Below, in pieces: positions 19,030 to 30,354 of a stretch of DNA of 44,244 nucleotides. This DNA is from an uncultured Clostridia bacterium (GTDB lineage: Bacteria > Bacillota_A > Clostridia > TANB77 > CAG-508): positions 1-44,244 of the forward strand of contig CANQQF010000063.1 in the NCBI GenBank assembly GCA_947625985.1, in the 5' to 3' direction. Each line of letters opens with the position of its first letter. The stretch's first letter is position 1. Position numbers and translations under genes: made by a program. Below the pieces are notes generated by a model, which saw only the letters and a program-made list of their open reading frames with translations, had not been told where the DNA came from and ran no database searches.

Positions 19030-21467
19030 TTTTATTATCTTCTTTTTATTTTTCCTTTTTTTAATTATTTTATTTATTTTCTTTATTTTATTGATTGTTA
19101 TATTTCATATTATTTATTATTATAAATTTAACTTTTGTAATAATATTTTTTATTAACACAATTTAATTGAATTTTTCTTTTTATTTTTGTTATATTTATT
19201 CTTGTATTTTTTTCTTTTATATACTTTTTTTATTTCTTTGTATTATTTATATTTTTTTATTCTCTTTTTCTTTTATATTTATTTTTTATTTTTATTTAAT
19301 CTATTTTATCTTTTTTTTAATATTTTGCCTTTTATTATTTTATCTGTTTAATTTGAAATTTCGTAAAAGATTTTTTATTTGTTTTATATTTTTATTTTAA
19401 ATCTTTTGCCTTTTATAAGAGATTTTTTTTGCTTGTTTTTTATATTGTTTTTTGCTATTATTACTTGTCTTTATTTTATAATGATTATTATTAGTTTTTT
19501 TATGTTAATAATTGTTTTTTTTAATTTTTTTCTTTTGTTTCTTTCCTTAACTGGTATTATTTTGTTTTTTCTTTTACGCGTAGGCTTTAATTCTTTTGTC
19601 CTTCTTTTGTTTTAATCTTTTTTTATTTATTTTTTTTCATTTTGTACCTTTTATATATTTTTGTATGTCAACTTTATTTTTGTTTTAGTTTTTTTCTTAA
19701 ATTTTCATTTTTAAGGTCTTTTTCTTTTTCTTTTTTAGATTTTTCTTTTGTAAATTTTTATCAGATCTCTTTAAATTTTTTTATTTTTTATCTTCTCATC
19801 TTGAAAATTTCTTTTGTTTTTATAAGATGTTTTAGCTTTAAATTTATTTTCTTTAATTTCGTTATTTCTTTTTTTATATTAACTTTTCTTATTTTATTTT
19901 TATTAATTTAATTAAATCTTTTTATATATTTTAGTTTTATTATTTGTAATTTTTATAGTTTTATTTTTTTTATTTCTTTTTATTTTTCATATTATTTATT
20001 ATTATAAATTTAACTTTTGTAATAATATTTTTAATTAACACATTTTAGCTGAAAAATTTTTCTTATTTTTTTACTTACTTTTATTTATGTAATATTTTCT
20101 TCTTTAAATTTTATTTTTATATTTTTCTCTTCTTACATTTATTTTACATATAATTTTAAATATAAATTACAAAAATATTTATATATTAATTCTATCTATA
20201 TTATATTGATTTTTATTAGTTTTTATTTATTTAAACACTTCCTTTAAGACATTATATTTTTTATTTATTTAACTTTTTATCTTTTTTTCTAAATATTTTT
20301 GTCTTTTATAAAAGATTCTTTATCTTCATTTTTATAAGTCTTTATTTTATAATTGTTATTATTTTCTTTGTTATGTTAATAATTGTTTTTAAAATCATTT
20401 TTCTTCTGTTTCTTTATTCAACTGGTATTCTTTTGAGTTTTTCTTTTACGCGTAAGTTCTAATTGTTTTGTCCTCCTTTAGTTTTAATCTTTTTTTTGTT
20501 TGATTTTTTTCATTTTGTACTTTTTGTATGTTTTTCTTGTTAACTACTTTTTATTTTAATCTTTTTCTTATTTTTTTCTACTTCGAATCCATATTTTATA
20601 CTTTTTTTATGTTTTTCTTTTGTAAAATTTTTATTAAGTTAATTTAAAAATTTTCATTCTTTTATTATTTATTTGGGTTCTTATAAAATAATATAATACT
20701 TTTTTTTCAGACTTTATTATTTCTTTTTTATATTAATAATTCTTTTTTTTATTTTATTTAATTAATTTTAAATTTTTATAAAAATTTTTTGGTACATTTA
20801 TTTTGCATATTATTTTTAATATAAATAAAATATAGGAATATTTATATTTTATATTAAATTAATTTTTATTAGTTAATTATTTATTTAAACATCTATTTTA
20901 GAATATTATATTTTGAATATTATATTTTCATTTTTGTATTATCAATAATTTTTATTTTGATTCTTTTTTATAAATTTTATCAACATTTATTTATATAATT
21001 TAGTTTTTTTATAAAATACATTCATTATTGTTTTATTTTAAATATTTTATTTATATATATTAACCAATTATGTTTTTTACTTTTATAATATTAATATCTT
21101 TTTGCTTTTTCTATAAATCTTTTACTAATTTTTTATGTCCTTTTTAATTTTATGTTTTTATTTTTGAATTATGTAAAATATTCTTTTGATTATTCTTTTG
21201 ATTATCTGAATTTCAACTTTTTATTATATAGTTTCTTTTTTCTTTAATGCGTAAGCTCATATTAAAAGATTAAAACTTTAATCTCTTATAACTGTATCTT
21301 ATTTTTTTATTTTTTATTACGACTATCTTTAATATTGGTAAACACTTTTTTTATATTAAATTATAGTAACAAACTTCTATTTTTTACGAACAAGTTTTTA
21401 GTGTTTTTTATGTGTTCTATTTGTAATTTTTTATTTTATATTTTTTATCATTTCATTAATTTACATT

Positions 21468-22481
21468 TTAATTTAATACTTTTTTTAAAATATTTTTTAT
21501 ATTATTTTTTACTTTTTTATTTAATATAATTTTAATCTTTTTAAATTCATTGTTTATTAAGTAATCATATTTATAATTATTATCTATTTCTCCAATTATT
21601 TCTATTTCATTAAATATTTTCTTTATTATATTTTTATCTATAGATTCTTTATTTTTATTATTTATTAATAAATATATTTTTTCTTTTTTTATTTTTAACT
21701 CTTTTATATAGTAATTTAAAATTATTTTACATTTCTTTAATCCAATTAAATTTGGCTCCAGAAGTATAATATTTTTATCAGAATAATCTAATAATCTTTT
21801 TTGATTTTCCCTTTCTACTTTATTACCTAAATCAATAATAACATTTTCATAATTATTTTTATTAAAAATATTTTTAACTTTTAAAATTTTGTTTGTTGAA
21901 ATAAACTTTATTTTTTTATCTAATTTTTGAATATCACTTCTATTTTCTATATTAAATATAGTTGATATATCTTGATTTAAATTTGAATTAAATTCAATTA
22001 ATAAATTATTTGAACTAAAAATTAACTTTGAAAAAACTATTGATGTCACACTTTTACCGACACCTTCTGTTCCTGAGATACTAATTATATTATTATTATT
22101 GATTTTATTATTTTCCTTTAAATTACTTGTGTTAGAGTTAATTATTGAAATTAATTTTTTTAATTTAATTTTGTTTGTTTCATATAACTCTATTTTTTTG
22201 AATCTATTTATTTCTTTTATTAATTTGTCTTTATTTGATGTAATTATTATTATTTCTATATTTCTGACTTTTTCTTTTATTTTTCTAATTAATTCATTTA
22301 TCTCTATATCTCCATCTATATCTTCATCTATAATTGCCAAATCAACCTTTTTATTTTTTTCAAGTTGTTCTATAATACCTTCTTTATACGAAATATCTTT
22401 ACTTATTATTTTTAAGTTACTTTCTTTTTGTAAAGCTTTATTTATTTCTGCATTATCAAGAGCTGTTATTATACTTTTCAT
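21468..22481 (-). CDS. CpaE/MinD-like P-loop ATPase of the T4SS cluster
   Basis: 337 residues. Residues 1-105 resemble a receiver-like domain (DLAIIDEDIDGDIEINELI, then IEIIIITSNKDKL), as in the N-terminus of CpaE. Residues 130-330 are a MinD/ParA-type ATPase: ISGTEGVGKSVTSIVF is the deviant Walker A, VIIDLGN is the Walker B region and IILLEPNLIGLKKC follows. Proteins of this type position pili and secretion systems. It overlaps the end of virB4 by 26 nt and is the last gene of that operon. Very rich in I, K and N, with a basic tail running into the A/T array; the last 20 residues are low complexity. Confidence 0.75.
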   Translation of the reverse strand: MKSIITALDNAEINKALQKESNLKIISKDISYKEGIIEQLEKNKKVDLAIIDEDIDGDIEINELIRKIKEKVRNIEIIIITSNKDKLIKEINRFKKIELYETNKIKLKKLISIINSNTSNLKENNKINNNNIISISGTEGVGKSVTSIVFSKLIFSSNNLLIEFNSNLNQDISTIFNIENRSDIQKLDKKIKFISTNKILKVKNIFNKNNYENVIIDLGNKVERENQKRLLDYSDKNIILLEPNLIGLKKCKIILNYYIKELKIKKEKIYLLINNKNKESIDKNIIKKIFNEIEIIGEIDNNYKYDYLINNEFKKIKIILNKKVKNNIKNILKKVLN

Positions 22482-24270
22482 CTACTTTCTTCCCTTCAAT
22501 AATATTCCTTTCTTCTTTAGAACTTTCTATTTTTACTAAAATATGATCATTTCCCACAAATGTAAGAGCCTCCCCTCTTTTTAAAGATTTTATTTCTACT
22601 TTTTCTTTTTCTGATAAATTTGTAAATTCACTCAATATTTTTATATTTTCTTCTTCTAATGAAAAAAATGTTTTTATACTTGAGTTATTTAAAATACTCT
22701 TTCCATATGTACCATTATCCAAACTAAAAATATCTGAAATGTCTTGTGTTATTGCAATACTACTTCCTCCATATTTTCTAATGGTTTTAAATATTTTATA
22801 AATAAAACTTGCAACTTCTTTGTTAGAAGTAACACCAATTAGTCTCCATATTTCATCCAAATAAATTGCTTTTTTATCCTCACGATTTTCTTTAATTTTA
22901 TCCCAAAAAATATCAGTAAATAAGTACATTCCATATTTTAAGTTATCCTCGCCTAAATCATAAACATCTGCAACAATTAAATCATTATTTAATTTTACAT
23001 TAGAATAATTATTAAAAAATTTTAATGAACCTTTAACAAATGGTAATAATTTAATTTGAAATTTTTTTGTTTTTTTATCTTTTCCAAAAACATTATATAA
23101 GTCCTCTAAAATTGGCATTTCATCCTCTTTTTTAAAACCTTCCAAATTATATAAGCTATTATCGTCAAAAGTAATTCCTTTTTCTTCATATGTTTTAATT
23201 AGTTTTTCTTCAACCATAGCTTTTTCTTCTTCATCTAATTCACCAAAAATTAAATTAAAAAATCCAATCAATCTGCTTATTTTTGTTGCCAAATAACCAT
23301 TTTCTCCATCTTCAATACTTTCTTCTCTTATTTCCAAAACATTAATATATGTACTAGAAGTTGGACCAATTTTAATTTCAGTTCCACCTAAAATTTTGCA
23401 TAAATTATTATATTCTCTATCTGGATCAATAATATATTGCTTGATTCCAATCAACTTATATCGAAGAATTAATAACTTACTATAAAAAGATTTTCCCGCA
23501 CCGCTAGTCCCAAAAATACATATATTTGCATTTTTATATTTATTATTATTGTATCTATCAATAAAAACTAAAGAATTATTATAAATATTTGTACCTATAA
23601 AAATTCCTTCCTCATCAAAAATACTTGAGGAAATAAATGGATATGTAGCAAGTAGACCTGATGTCAGAATATTTCTTCTAGCTACACTTTTTATTTCTTT
23701 AGGATTTTCCATAAAAGGTAATGTTGATATATATAATTCCTCTTGTCTAAAATTTGCTCTTCTCGTTTGCATACCTTTACTTTGAGTAATTCCCTCTATT
23801 TTATTTAAATAATATTCTAACTTTTTTTCATCTTCGGAAAATACATTTATATAAATAAATAAATTATAAATATCTTCATTATTAATTTGTATTTCTTTTC
23901 TAATATATTTAGCATCATTATATGTAAAGGCTGCAATATCTATATCTTGCCTATTTTGATTGTTTTCTTTTAGTTCAACTCCAACATTTCCAATATGATA
24001 AGTTAATTCTTTAACAGTTTTATAAGGATCTAGCCTCTCATAAAAAACAGAAATATTCATATTAATATCTGTTTCAATTAAAGTTTTTAATAATAAATCA
24101 GTTTGTTCCCTATAATAATTAACAACAATTAAACCTGCATAAAATAAATCATCAATTTCAAAATATCTAGGATTTTTTAAATTAATATAACTAGGTGCTA
24201 CTCTATCAATATCAGAAAAAAAGCCTTCTTCTATTTTTAATCTATTTTTTTCAATTTTATTTTTTTTTAT
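22456..24270 (-). CDS. virB4: VirB4/TraC-type T4SS ATPase, ATA start
   Basis: About 604 residues. The ATPase half has Walker A FGTSGAGKSFYSKLL (residues near 245-260), then IDPDREY, Walker B region KAIYLDEIWRLI and the SSIAITQDISD motif, all typical of VirB4. VirB4 powers assembly and transport in T4SS and is cytoplasmic, membrane-associated. The first in-frame ATG is at 24060, but well-formed coding sequence continues upstream for 70 codons (RLKIEEGFFSDIDRVAPSYI and so on) to AAGGAGG, with ATA at 24270-24268 at 7-nt spacing (ATT just before it is the other choice). There is no TTG or GTG in that stretch. It lies 27 nt after its partner gene and overlaps the CpaE-like gene. Confidence 0.88.
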   Translation of the reverse strand: MKKNKIEKNRLKIEEGFFSDIDRVAPSYINLKNPRYFEIDDLFYAGLIVVNYYREQTDLLLKTLIETDINMNISVFYERLDPYKTVKELTYHIGNVGVELKENNQNRQDIDIAAFTYNDAKYIRKEIQINNEDIYNLFIYINVFSEDEKKLEYYLNKIEGITQSKGMQTRRANFRQEELYISTLPFMENPKEIKSVARRNILTSGLLATYPFISSSIFDEEGIFIGTNIYNNSLVFIDRYNNNKYKNANICIFGTSGAGKSFYSKLLILRYKLIGIKQYIIDPDREYNNLCKILGGTEIKIGPTSSTYINVLEIREESIEDGENGYLATKISRLIGFFNLIFGELDEEEKAMVEEKLIKTYEEKGITFDDNSLYNLEGFKKEDEMPILEDLYNVFGKDKKTKKFQIKLLPFVKGSLKFFNNYSNVKLNNDLIVADVYDLGEDNLKYGMYLFTDIFWDKIKENREDKKAIYLDEIWRLIGVTSNKEVASFIYKIFKTIRKYGGSSIAITQDISDIFSLDNGTYGKSILNNSSIKTFFSLEEENIKILSEFTNLSEKEKVEIKSLKRGEALTFVGNDHILVKIESSKEERNIIEGKKVDEKYNNSS

Positions 24271-24297
24271 AATTTTACCTCCTTAATAAAAATATTT

Positions 24298-24864
24298 TTA
24301 TTTATTTAAATATTTTCTTGTATTAAGAAAAGAATCAACAATATCAATAATTTCCTCCTTTTCACAAACGTCAGTCACTGAATTGCCACACCTTGCAAGG
24401 CATTCTTTTATTTTAAAATATTTTTCTTTTAAATCTGCTTTAATAATTTCTATAGAATTATTAGCATTTTCAATTTTTTTTAAGTTATCGGAAATAATAA
24501 GATAAAAAATTTTTGAAGAATTTCTTTTAGACGAATTAATTTCTTTAATATAATTAATATACTTTTTCCCTAAGTTTCTAATATTTTTATTTTCTTTTTT
24601 TTGAATATTTTTTTCGATTTGTTTAATATGATTACTTAAATCTTGTTTATTACTCTGAATAATTATTTGAATATTAAAATTACAAGTTTTTAAAAAAATT
24701 TTATAAGAATTTAAAATAGAACTTTTTTCTAAATCTGACTTTAAATTATAATTAATAGGATCAACTTTTAAAATTTTTATAATATCATCATTTTTTAATT
24801 TAATAAAACCATCATCATGAAAACTTTCAATAGGAATCCATTGTTGTACTGTTTTATCTTTTAT
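24298..24864 (-). CDS. VirB4-associated T4SS protein, ATA start
   Basis: 188 residues, unbroken, without a single methionine codon in frame. It begins KDKTVQQWIPIESFHDDG and continues with IKLKNDDIIKILKVDPINYN. This pattern, followed by helices with LNSYKIFLKTCNF and IQIIIQSNK, resembles the N-terminal domain that full-length VirB4/TraC proteins carry before the ATPase, so VirB4 may be split into two chains here. A C-terminal segment has KECLARCGNSVTDVC with three cysteines. Start: GGAGGAG upstream, then ATA at 24864-24862; a TAA in the same frame lies 6 nt before, so no other start is possible nearby. First gene of the operon behind a near-consensus promoter. Confidence 0.7.
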   Translation of the reverse strand: MKDKTVQQWIPIESFHDDGFIKLKNDDIIKILKVDPINYNLKSDLEKSSILNSYKIFLKTCNFNIQIIIQSNKQDLSNHIKQIEKNIQKKENKNIRNLGKKYINYIKEINSSKRNSSKIFYLIISDNLKKIENANNSIEIIKADLKEKYFKIKECLARCGNSVTDVCEKEEIIDIVDSFLNTRKYLNK

Positions 24865-24898
24865 ATTTTATCTCCTCCTTACTTGTTCTATATTTATT

Positions 24899-24927
24899 AT
24901 TTTACATTATGTAACTTAGTTTGTCAA
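24899..24927 (-). promoter_or_regulatory. promoter of the virB4 operon
   Basis: Minus strand: perfect -35 TTGACA (24927-24922), 17-nt spacer, -10 TAAAAT (24904-24899), 35 nt before the ATA start. Confidence 0.75.
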
Positions 24928-24941
24928 TCACTTTTCATCGT

Positions 24942-24960
24942 GCGGTTTCGCGGTTTTTCG
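24942..24960. promoter_or_regulatory. GC-rich direct repeat upstream of the virB4 promoter
   Basis: GCGGTTTC is followed at once by GCGGTTTT and TCG, two copies at an 8-bp period. The repeat lies about 15 bp upstream of the -35 box, in a setting that is otherwise nearly all A/T. Its placement fits an activator or repressor site; the binding protein is unknown. Confidence 0.35.
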
Positions 24961-24964
24961 ACAT

Positions 24965-25416
24965 TTATAAAAAATATAAATAAAAAATTTTAAATTTTTT
25001 GAATATTATTTAAAAAAAAACATATAATAACTATGTAAGGTTAATAATAGTTAATCAAAGAGTATTAGCAGGTCTTTTAGGCTTGTTGGTATTTGAGCAA
25101 ATATATCTTGTGGTGCTTCTTGAAGTATTATAAGGTGTAGGCGATAAGAATTTATATGGTGTATGTAAGCTGTATTTTAATCTTGTAGTATATGGTTAAA
25201 TTATATGATATAGGTTCGAGATAAGATTATTTTTATATCTAAATATTAAGTGGTTGTTAGTAGTCCCTCTGGGATAAATATGGTTACTTTTGGTGTACTA
25301 ATGGTCGAATGACTGATGAATATAGTTGGTATAGGGCTTATTTATACAGCAATGTATATTAGGTTCGAACATTAGGTATATTTGTCTGAGTTATGATTAT
25401 TATTAGCTTTATAAGT
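24965..25416. other. gene-free stretch between virB4 operon and gyrB
   Basis: About 450 bp without a credible gene in any frame; stops are dense on both strands. Its base use differs from its surroundings: the plus strand is G and T rich (many GGT, TTG, GTA words), and tRNA-like GGTTCGA words occur near 25212 and 25361 without a tRNA fold. An uncharacterised RNA is possible. I can support nothing firmer. Confidence 0.4.
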
Positions 25417-25451
25417 AAAGGTAGATAGCTTACAATTAGCTATCTACCTTT
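25417..25451 (-). terminator. hairpin after gyrB
   Basis: Perfect 14-bp stem AAAGGTAGATAGCT / AGCTATCTACCTTT with a 7-nt loop, starting 9 nt after the gyrB stop. The T tail is short, but the position and stem strength fit transcription termination. Confidence 0.7.
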
Positions 25452-25459
25452 AAATTTTA

Positions 25460-27403
<1,944 letters not shown>

Positions 27404-27466
27404 TTAAAATATAAGAATATAATTTATATGTTATCAAAATAAATTCTTAAAATATAAATAATAAAA

Positions 27467-28531
27467 TCATAAAATTTTACCATCGTTTACATTATATATA
27501 AAAAATTCTTTTTTTTCAATATCTAATTTATCAGTACAAGTAATAATTACCTGAATATCATCAATTTTTTCTAAAAAATTATGAATTCTATTCTCATCTA
27601 GTTCAGACATAAAATCATCTAAAAGCAAAATAGGATACTCATCAATTTCAGCTTTAACAACAGCAAGCTCAGCTAACTTCAAAGAAAGAACAGCAGTTCT
27701 ATGTTGTCCTTGAGATCCATAAATATTAACCTGCTTACCATTAATATAAATCACAAAATCATCCCTATGAATCCCCTTAGTAGTATACCCTTTAAAAATA
27801 TCTAATCTTCTTCTTTCTTTTAATTTATTTTTAAAACTATCTAAATCTTCACATTCAGACAAATACTCAATACTAATCTCTTCCCTATTATTAGTAATCT
27901 CCTTATGCGTATTTTTTAGATGTTTGGAAATCTTCTGAATAAATTCCTTCCTATATAAATAAACCTTATTAGCAAAATCAGCTAACTTCTCATCCCAAAT
28001 ATCTAAAAGCTCTTCACTCTTCCCCTCATCCTTAATCTGTCTTAAATAAACATTTCTTTGTTCCAAAGTTTTTAAATAATTATTCAATAAAAAAATATAA
28101 TTTGGTTTTAATTGTCCAATCATCATATCTAAAAACTTTCTTCTATTCTGAGGACCACCTTTTAAAATATTAATATCATCAGGGGTAAAAATAACAATAT
28201 TAATATTACTAATTAATTCACTCAACTTTTTAATTTTAATTCCATTTAAAAAAATGCTCTTTTTATTTTCTAAAATAATTTTAACCTTTCCATCCCTATC
28301 TTCTTTTTGATAATTAACTTCAACCAAAGCATTTTCAGACCCTAATTTAATCATTTCTTTATCTCTATTAGTCCTAAAAGATTTTCCCATTGCACACAAA
28401 TAAATTGCTTCAATAATATTAGTTTTACCTTGAGCATTTTCACCATAAAAAATATTAATACCTTTTTTTAAATTAATTTCTTCACAATTATAATTTCTAA
28501 AATTATTAATTTTTAATTTTTCAACCCACAT
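27467..28531 (-). CDS. recF: DNA replication and repair protein RecF
   Basis: 354 residues. Walker A YGENAQGKTNIIEA (near residues 30-43), ABC-type signature GSQGQHRTAVLSLKLAE (near 270) and Walker B LLLDDFMSELD. RecF is an SMC-like ATPase that loads recombination proteins at gaps with RecO and RecR. The usual small S4-domain gene between dnaN and recF is not present; the 380-bp gap holds only A/T-rich sequence. Confidence 0.95.
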   Translation of the reverse strand: MWVEKLKINNFRNYNCEEINLKKGINIFYGENAQGKTNIIEAIYLCAMGKSFRTNRDKEMIKLGSENALVEVNYQKEDRDGKVKIILENKKSIFLNGIKIKKLSELISNINIVIFTPDDINILKGGPQNRRKFLDMMIGQLKPNYIFLLNNYLKTLEQRNVYLRQIKDEGKSEELLDIWDEKLADFANKVYLYRKEFIQKISKHLKNTHKEITNNREEISIEYLSECEDLDSFKNKLKERRRLDIFKGYTTKGIHRDDFVIYINGKQVNIYGSQGQHRTAVLSLKLAELAVVKAEIDEYPILLLDDFMSELDENRIHNFLEKIDDIQVIITCTDKLDIEKKEFFIYNVNDGKIL

Positions 28532-28914
28532 AAATTTGACTCCAATTTTTTGAATTAAATTTTAATATCAACAAGCAAATAAAATTTCGTATAATATTTA
28601 CATAACTTTTTTGTAGAAAATAAAATACATTTTTCTTCCATTTCCTATTTTAATCTAATTTATACTATTTTTTTCTATTTTATTTAGAATTTCAAATTTA
28701 AAAGTATATATTTTCTCTTAAAATCTTTTTTTATCTTTTTTATACTAATTTATTCTATTTTTTTTAAAATTATTAAACTTAAAACTTTTTTTCCACAAAC
28801 AATGTACAAAAAGTGGAAAAAATTTTTCAAATTTTCCTTAATAAAAATAAATAAAAAAATTAAATTAAAGACGGATTTTTTCACTCCGTCTTTAAAAAAT
28901 ATTTACAAAAAATA
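28532..28914. other. dnaN-recF intergenic stretch
   Basis: 383 bp of A/T-rich sequence, no gene seen. It includes the dnaN terminator hairpin and, near 28787-28820, TTTTCCACA and GTGGAAAA words resembling relaxed DnaA boxes. The S4-domain gene that many Firmicutes have here is missing. Confidence 0.5.
28866..28894 (-). terminator. terminator after dnaN
   Basis: Stem AAAGACGGA / TCCGTCTTT with a 9-nt loop, about 20 nt after the dnaN stop, followed on the minus strand by T-rich sequence. Confidence 0.7.
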
Positions 28915-30033
28915 TTAATCTTCTTTTAATCTAATTGGCAAAATCATATAAACATAATTATCATTTTCAATAGACTTAATCAAACAAGGTGAAATATTTG
29001 AACCAAATTGAATATAAACTTCATCATCATCAATTGCTTTTAAACTATCCAAAAAATATTTAGGATTAAAACCAACTTCCAAACCTTTTCCTTCTGTAGA
29101 AACAAAAAGCTCTTCTTTTGCATCACCTGTTTGATTAGTACAAGAAATCAAAACATTTCCAACCCCAACATTAACTTTAACAGGATACTTCTTCTCTTTC
29201 TCAATAGATGAAGAAGAAATCAAACTTATTCTTTCAAAACTATTTTGAATCTTACTTTTATCAACTTTAATTCTAGTATCCCACTTTTCTGGAATAACAT
29301 TATTATAATTTAAAAATTCGCCATCAATAATTCTAGTAACAACTTTGCACCTATCCATTTGGAACAAAGCTTGATTCTTTGCAACACCAATTTTAACAGG
29401 TTCAAAAGAATCATCTAAAATTTTATTAACTTCATTTAAAGTTTTACCTGGAATAACAGCACTAAAATCATTAGTATTTTTCTCTAAATATTTTCTTCTT
29501 AAAGCTAATCTAAATCCATCAATAGAAACAATATTTAATTGATTGTTCTTAACCTCAAACAAACTACCAGTAAAAATAGGTCTAGTTTCTTCATTGCTTA
29601 CAGCAAAAATAGTTTTTCTAATCATATTTTTCAAAACATTTTGTTCAAGTTCTATAGAATTTTCAACCTCAATCTTAGGTAATTCTGGAAATTCATCAGG
29701 ATTCATAGTAGCTAGTTTATATAAAGAGCCTTCACATTCAATTACTAAAAGATTTTGTTCATTTAAAGTAATTTTAATTTCAGTATTAGGTAACTTTCTA
29801 ATAATTTCACTAAACATGAAAGCATTAACAACTGTACTTCCCTGTTCTTCAACTTCACTATCAATAATATATTCAATACCAATTTCTAAATCATAAGTAG
29901 TTAATTTAATTTGTTTATCATTTGTTTGAATTAAAATTCCTTCTAAGATAGGCATTGTAGTTTTAGAAGCAACACCTTTAGTAACGGAATTAATAGCTTT
30001 AAGTATAGTATCTTTATAACAAATAATCTTCAT
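28915..30033 (-). CDS. dnaN: DNA polymerase III beta subunit (sliding clamp)
   Basis: 372 residues, usual clamp length, three repeated clamp domains. Recognisable parts are TMPILEGILIQ (near 27-37), the second-domain start RKTIFAVSNEETRPIFTG and the C-terminal YMILPIRL, which matches the conserved MPMRL end. It forms the ring that tethers the polymerase. ATG with AAAGGAG upstream. dnaA lies 320 bp upstream with DnaA-box-like words between. Confidence 0.97.
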   Translation of the reverse strand: MKIICYKDTILKAINSVTKGVASKTTMPILEGILIQTNDKQIKLTTYDLEIGIEYIIDSEVEEQGSTVVNAFMFSEIIRKLPNTEIKITLNEQNLLVIECEGSLYKLATMNPDEFPELPKIEVENSIELEQNVLKNMIRKTIFAVSNEETRPIFTGSLFEVKNNQLNIVSIDGFRLALRRKYLEKNTNDFSAVIPGKTLNEVNKILDDSFEPVKIGVAKNQALFQMDRCKVVTRIIDGEFLNYNNVIPEKWDTRIKVDKSKIQNSFERISLISSSSIEKEKKYPVKVNVGVGNVLISCTNQTGDAKEELFVSTEGKGLEVGFNPKYFLDSLKAIDDDEVYIQFGSNISPCLIKSIENDNYVYMILPIRLKED

Positions 30034-30084
30034 CGCTCTATCTCCTTTATAATATATATAATATTTTTAGTAGTAATAGTATTA

Positions 30085-30255
30085 GGTATTGTGGAAATTG
30101 TGGAAAACCTTGTTGAAAGTTGTAATCCCTAATAAAATTACTGTTAATAACATAGTGGATAAATATAAAAATAATCAACAATTAAAAATAAAAAATGTTA
30201 ATAAATGATTTGTTCACACTTTTTTAACAACTTTTTCACAACAAACTGTGGATAT
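30085..30255. promoter_or_regulatory. DnaA-box-like cluster between dnaA and dnaN
   Basis: AGTGGATAA (30154-30162) and TGTGGATAT (30247-30255) are one mismatch from the minus-strand form of the DnaA box TTATCCACA. TGTGGAAAT and TGTGGAAAA (near 30090-30107) are weaker. Probably a second origin subregion or an autoregulatory site. Confidence 0.55.
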
Positions 30256-30354
30256 TAAATGTATTGCTTCCGTAAGAACAAATTGAATATTACAAATCGA
30301 ACATTCATTCAAACAAACAATAATTTCAAAAAATCGACACAATTATTTTTATAC

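Larger units (their letters stand above)
11640..21440 (-). repeat. left A/T satellite array, gene-free, with polarised GCTTACGC motifs
   Basis: About 9.8 kb with almost no G or C, strongly T-rich on plus and A-rich on minus, without a credible gene. Open frames on plus are chance runs of F, L, I and Y codons with no binding sites or family match. It is built of diverged units of 0.55-1.0 kb. Each unit has GCTTACGC or a one- to two-base variant on the minus strand; GCGTA/CGTA on plus begins at about 11834, 12564, 13118, 13764, 14383, 15091, 15875, 16874, 17716, 18605, 19578, 20450 and 21249. Nine units also have GTTAAC/GTTGAC 86-98 bp away. A TTACAAAAGAAAAA-like block and a TATTAACATAA block recur as well. 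Units from 16.4 to 20.7 kb are most alike. Function unknown: centromere-like sites, an RNA array or decayed repeats are all possible. Confidence 0.8.

Noticed and set aside
13012..19911. Plus-strand open frames of 60-100 codons in the left array
   Set aside because: They are runs of F, L, I, Y and S forced by T-rich sequence, lack ribosome binding sites, do not align between repeat units and match no family.
11640..21440. CRISPR array
   Set aside because: Units are 0.55-1.0 kb, diverged, without short exact repeats or uniform spacers, and no cas genes are present.
2802..24864. Complete integrative conjugative element with ends
   Set aside because: No integrase, relaxase, excisionase or flanking direct repeats were found, and the secretion genes are in two separate blocks.
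25205..25370. tRNA-like GGTTCGA words after gyrB
   Set aside because: No acceptor, D or anticodon arms can be formed around them.
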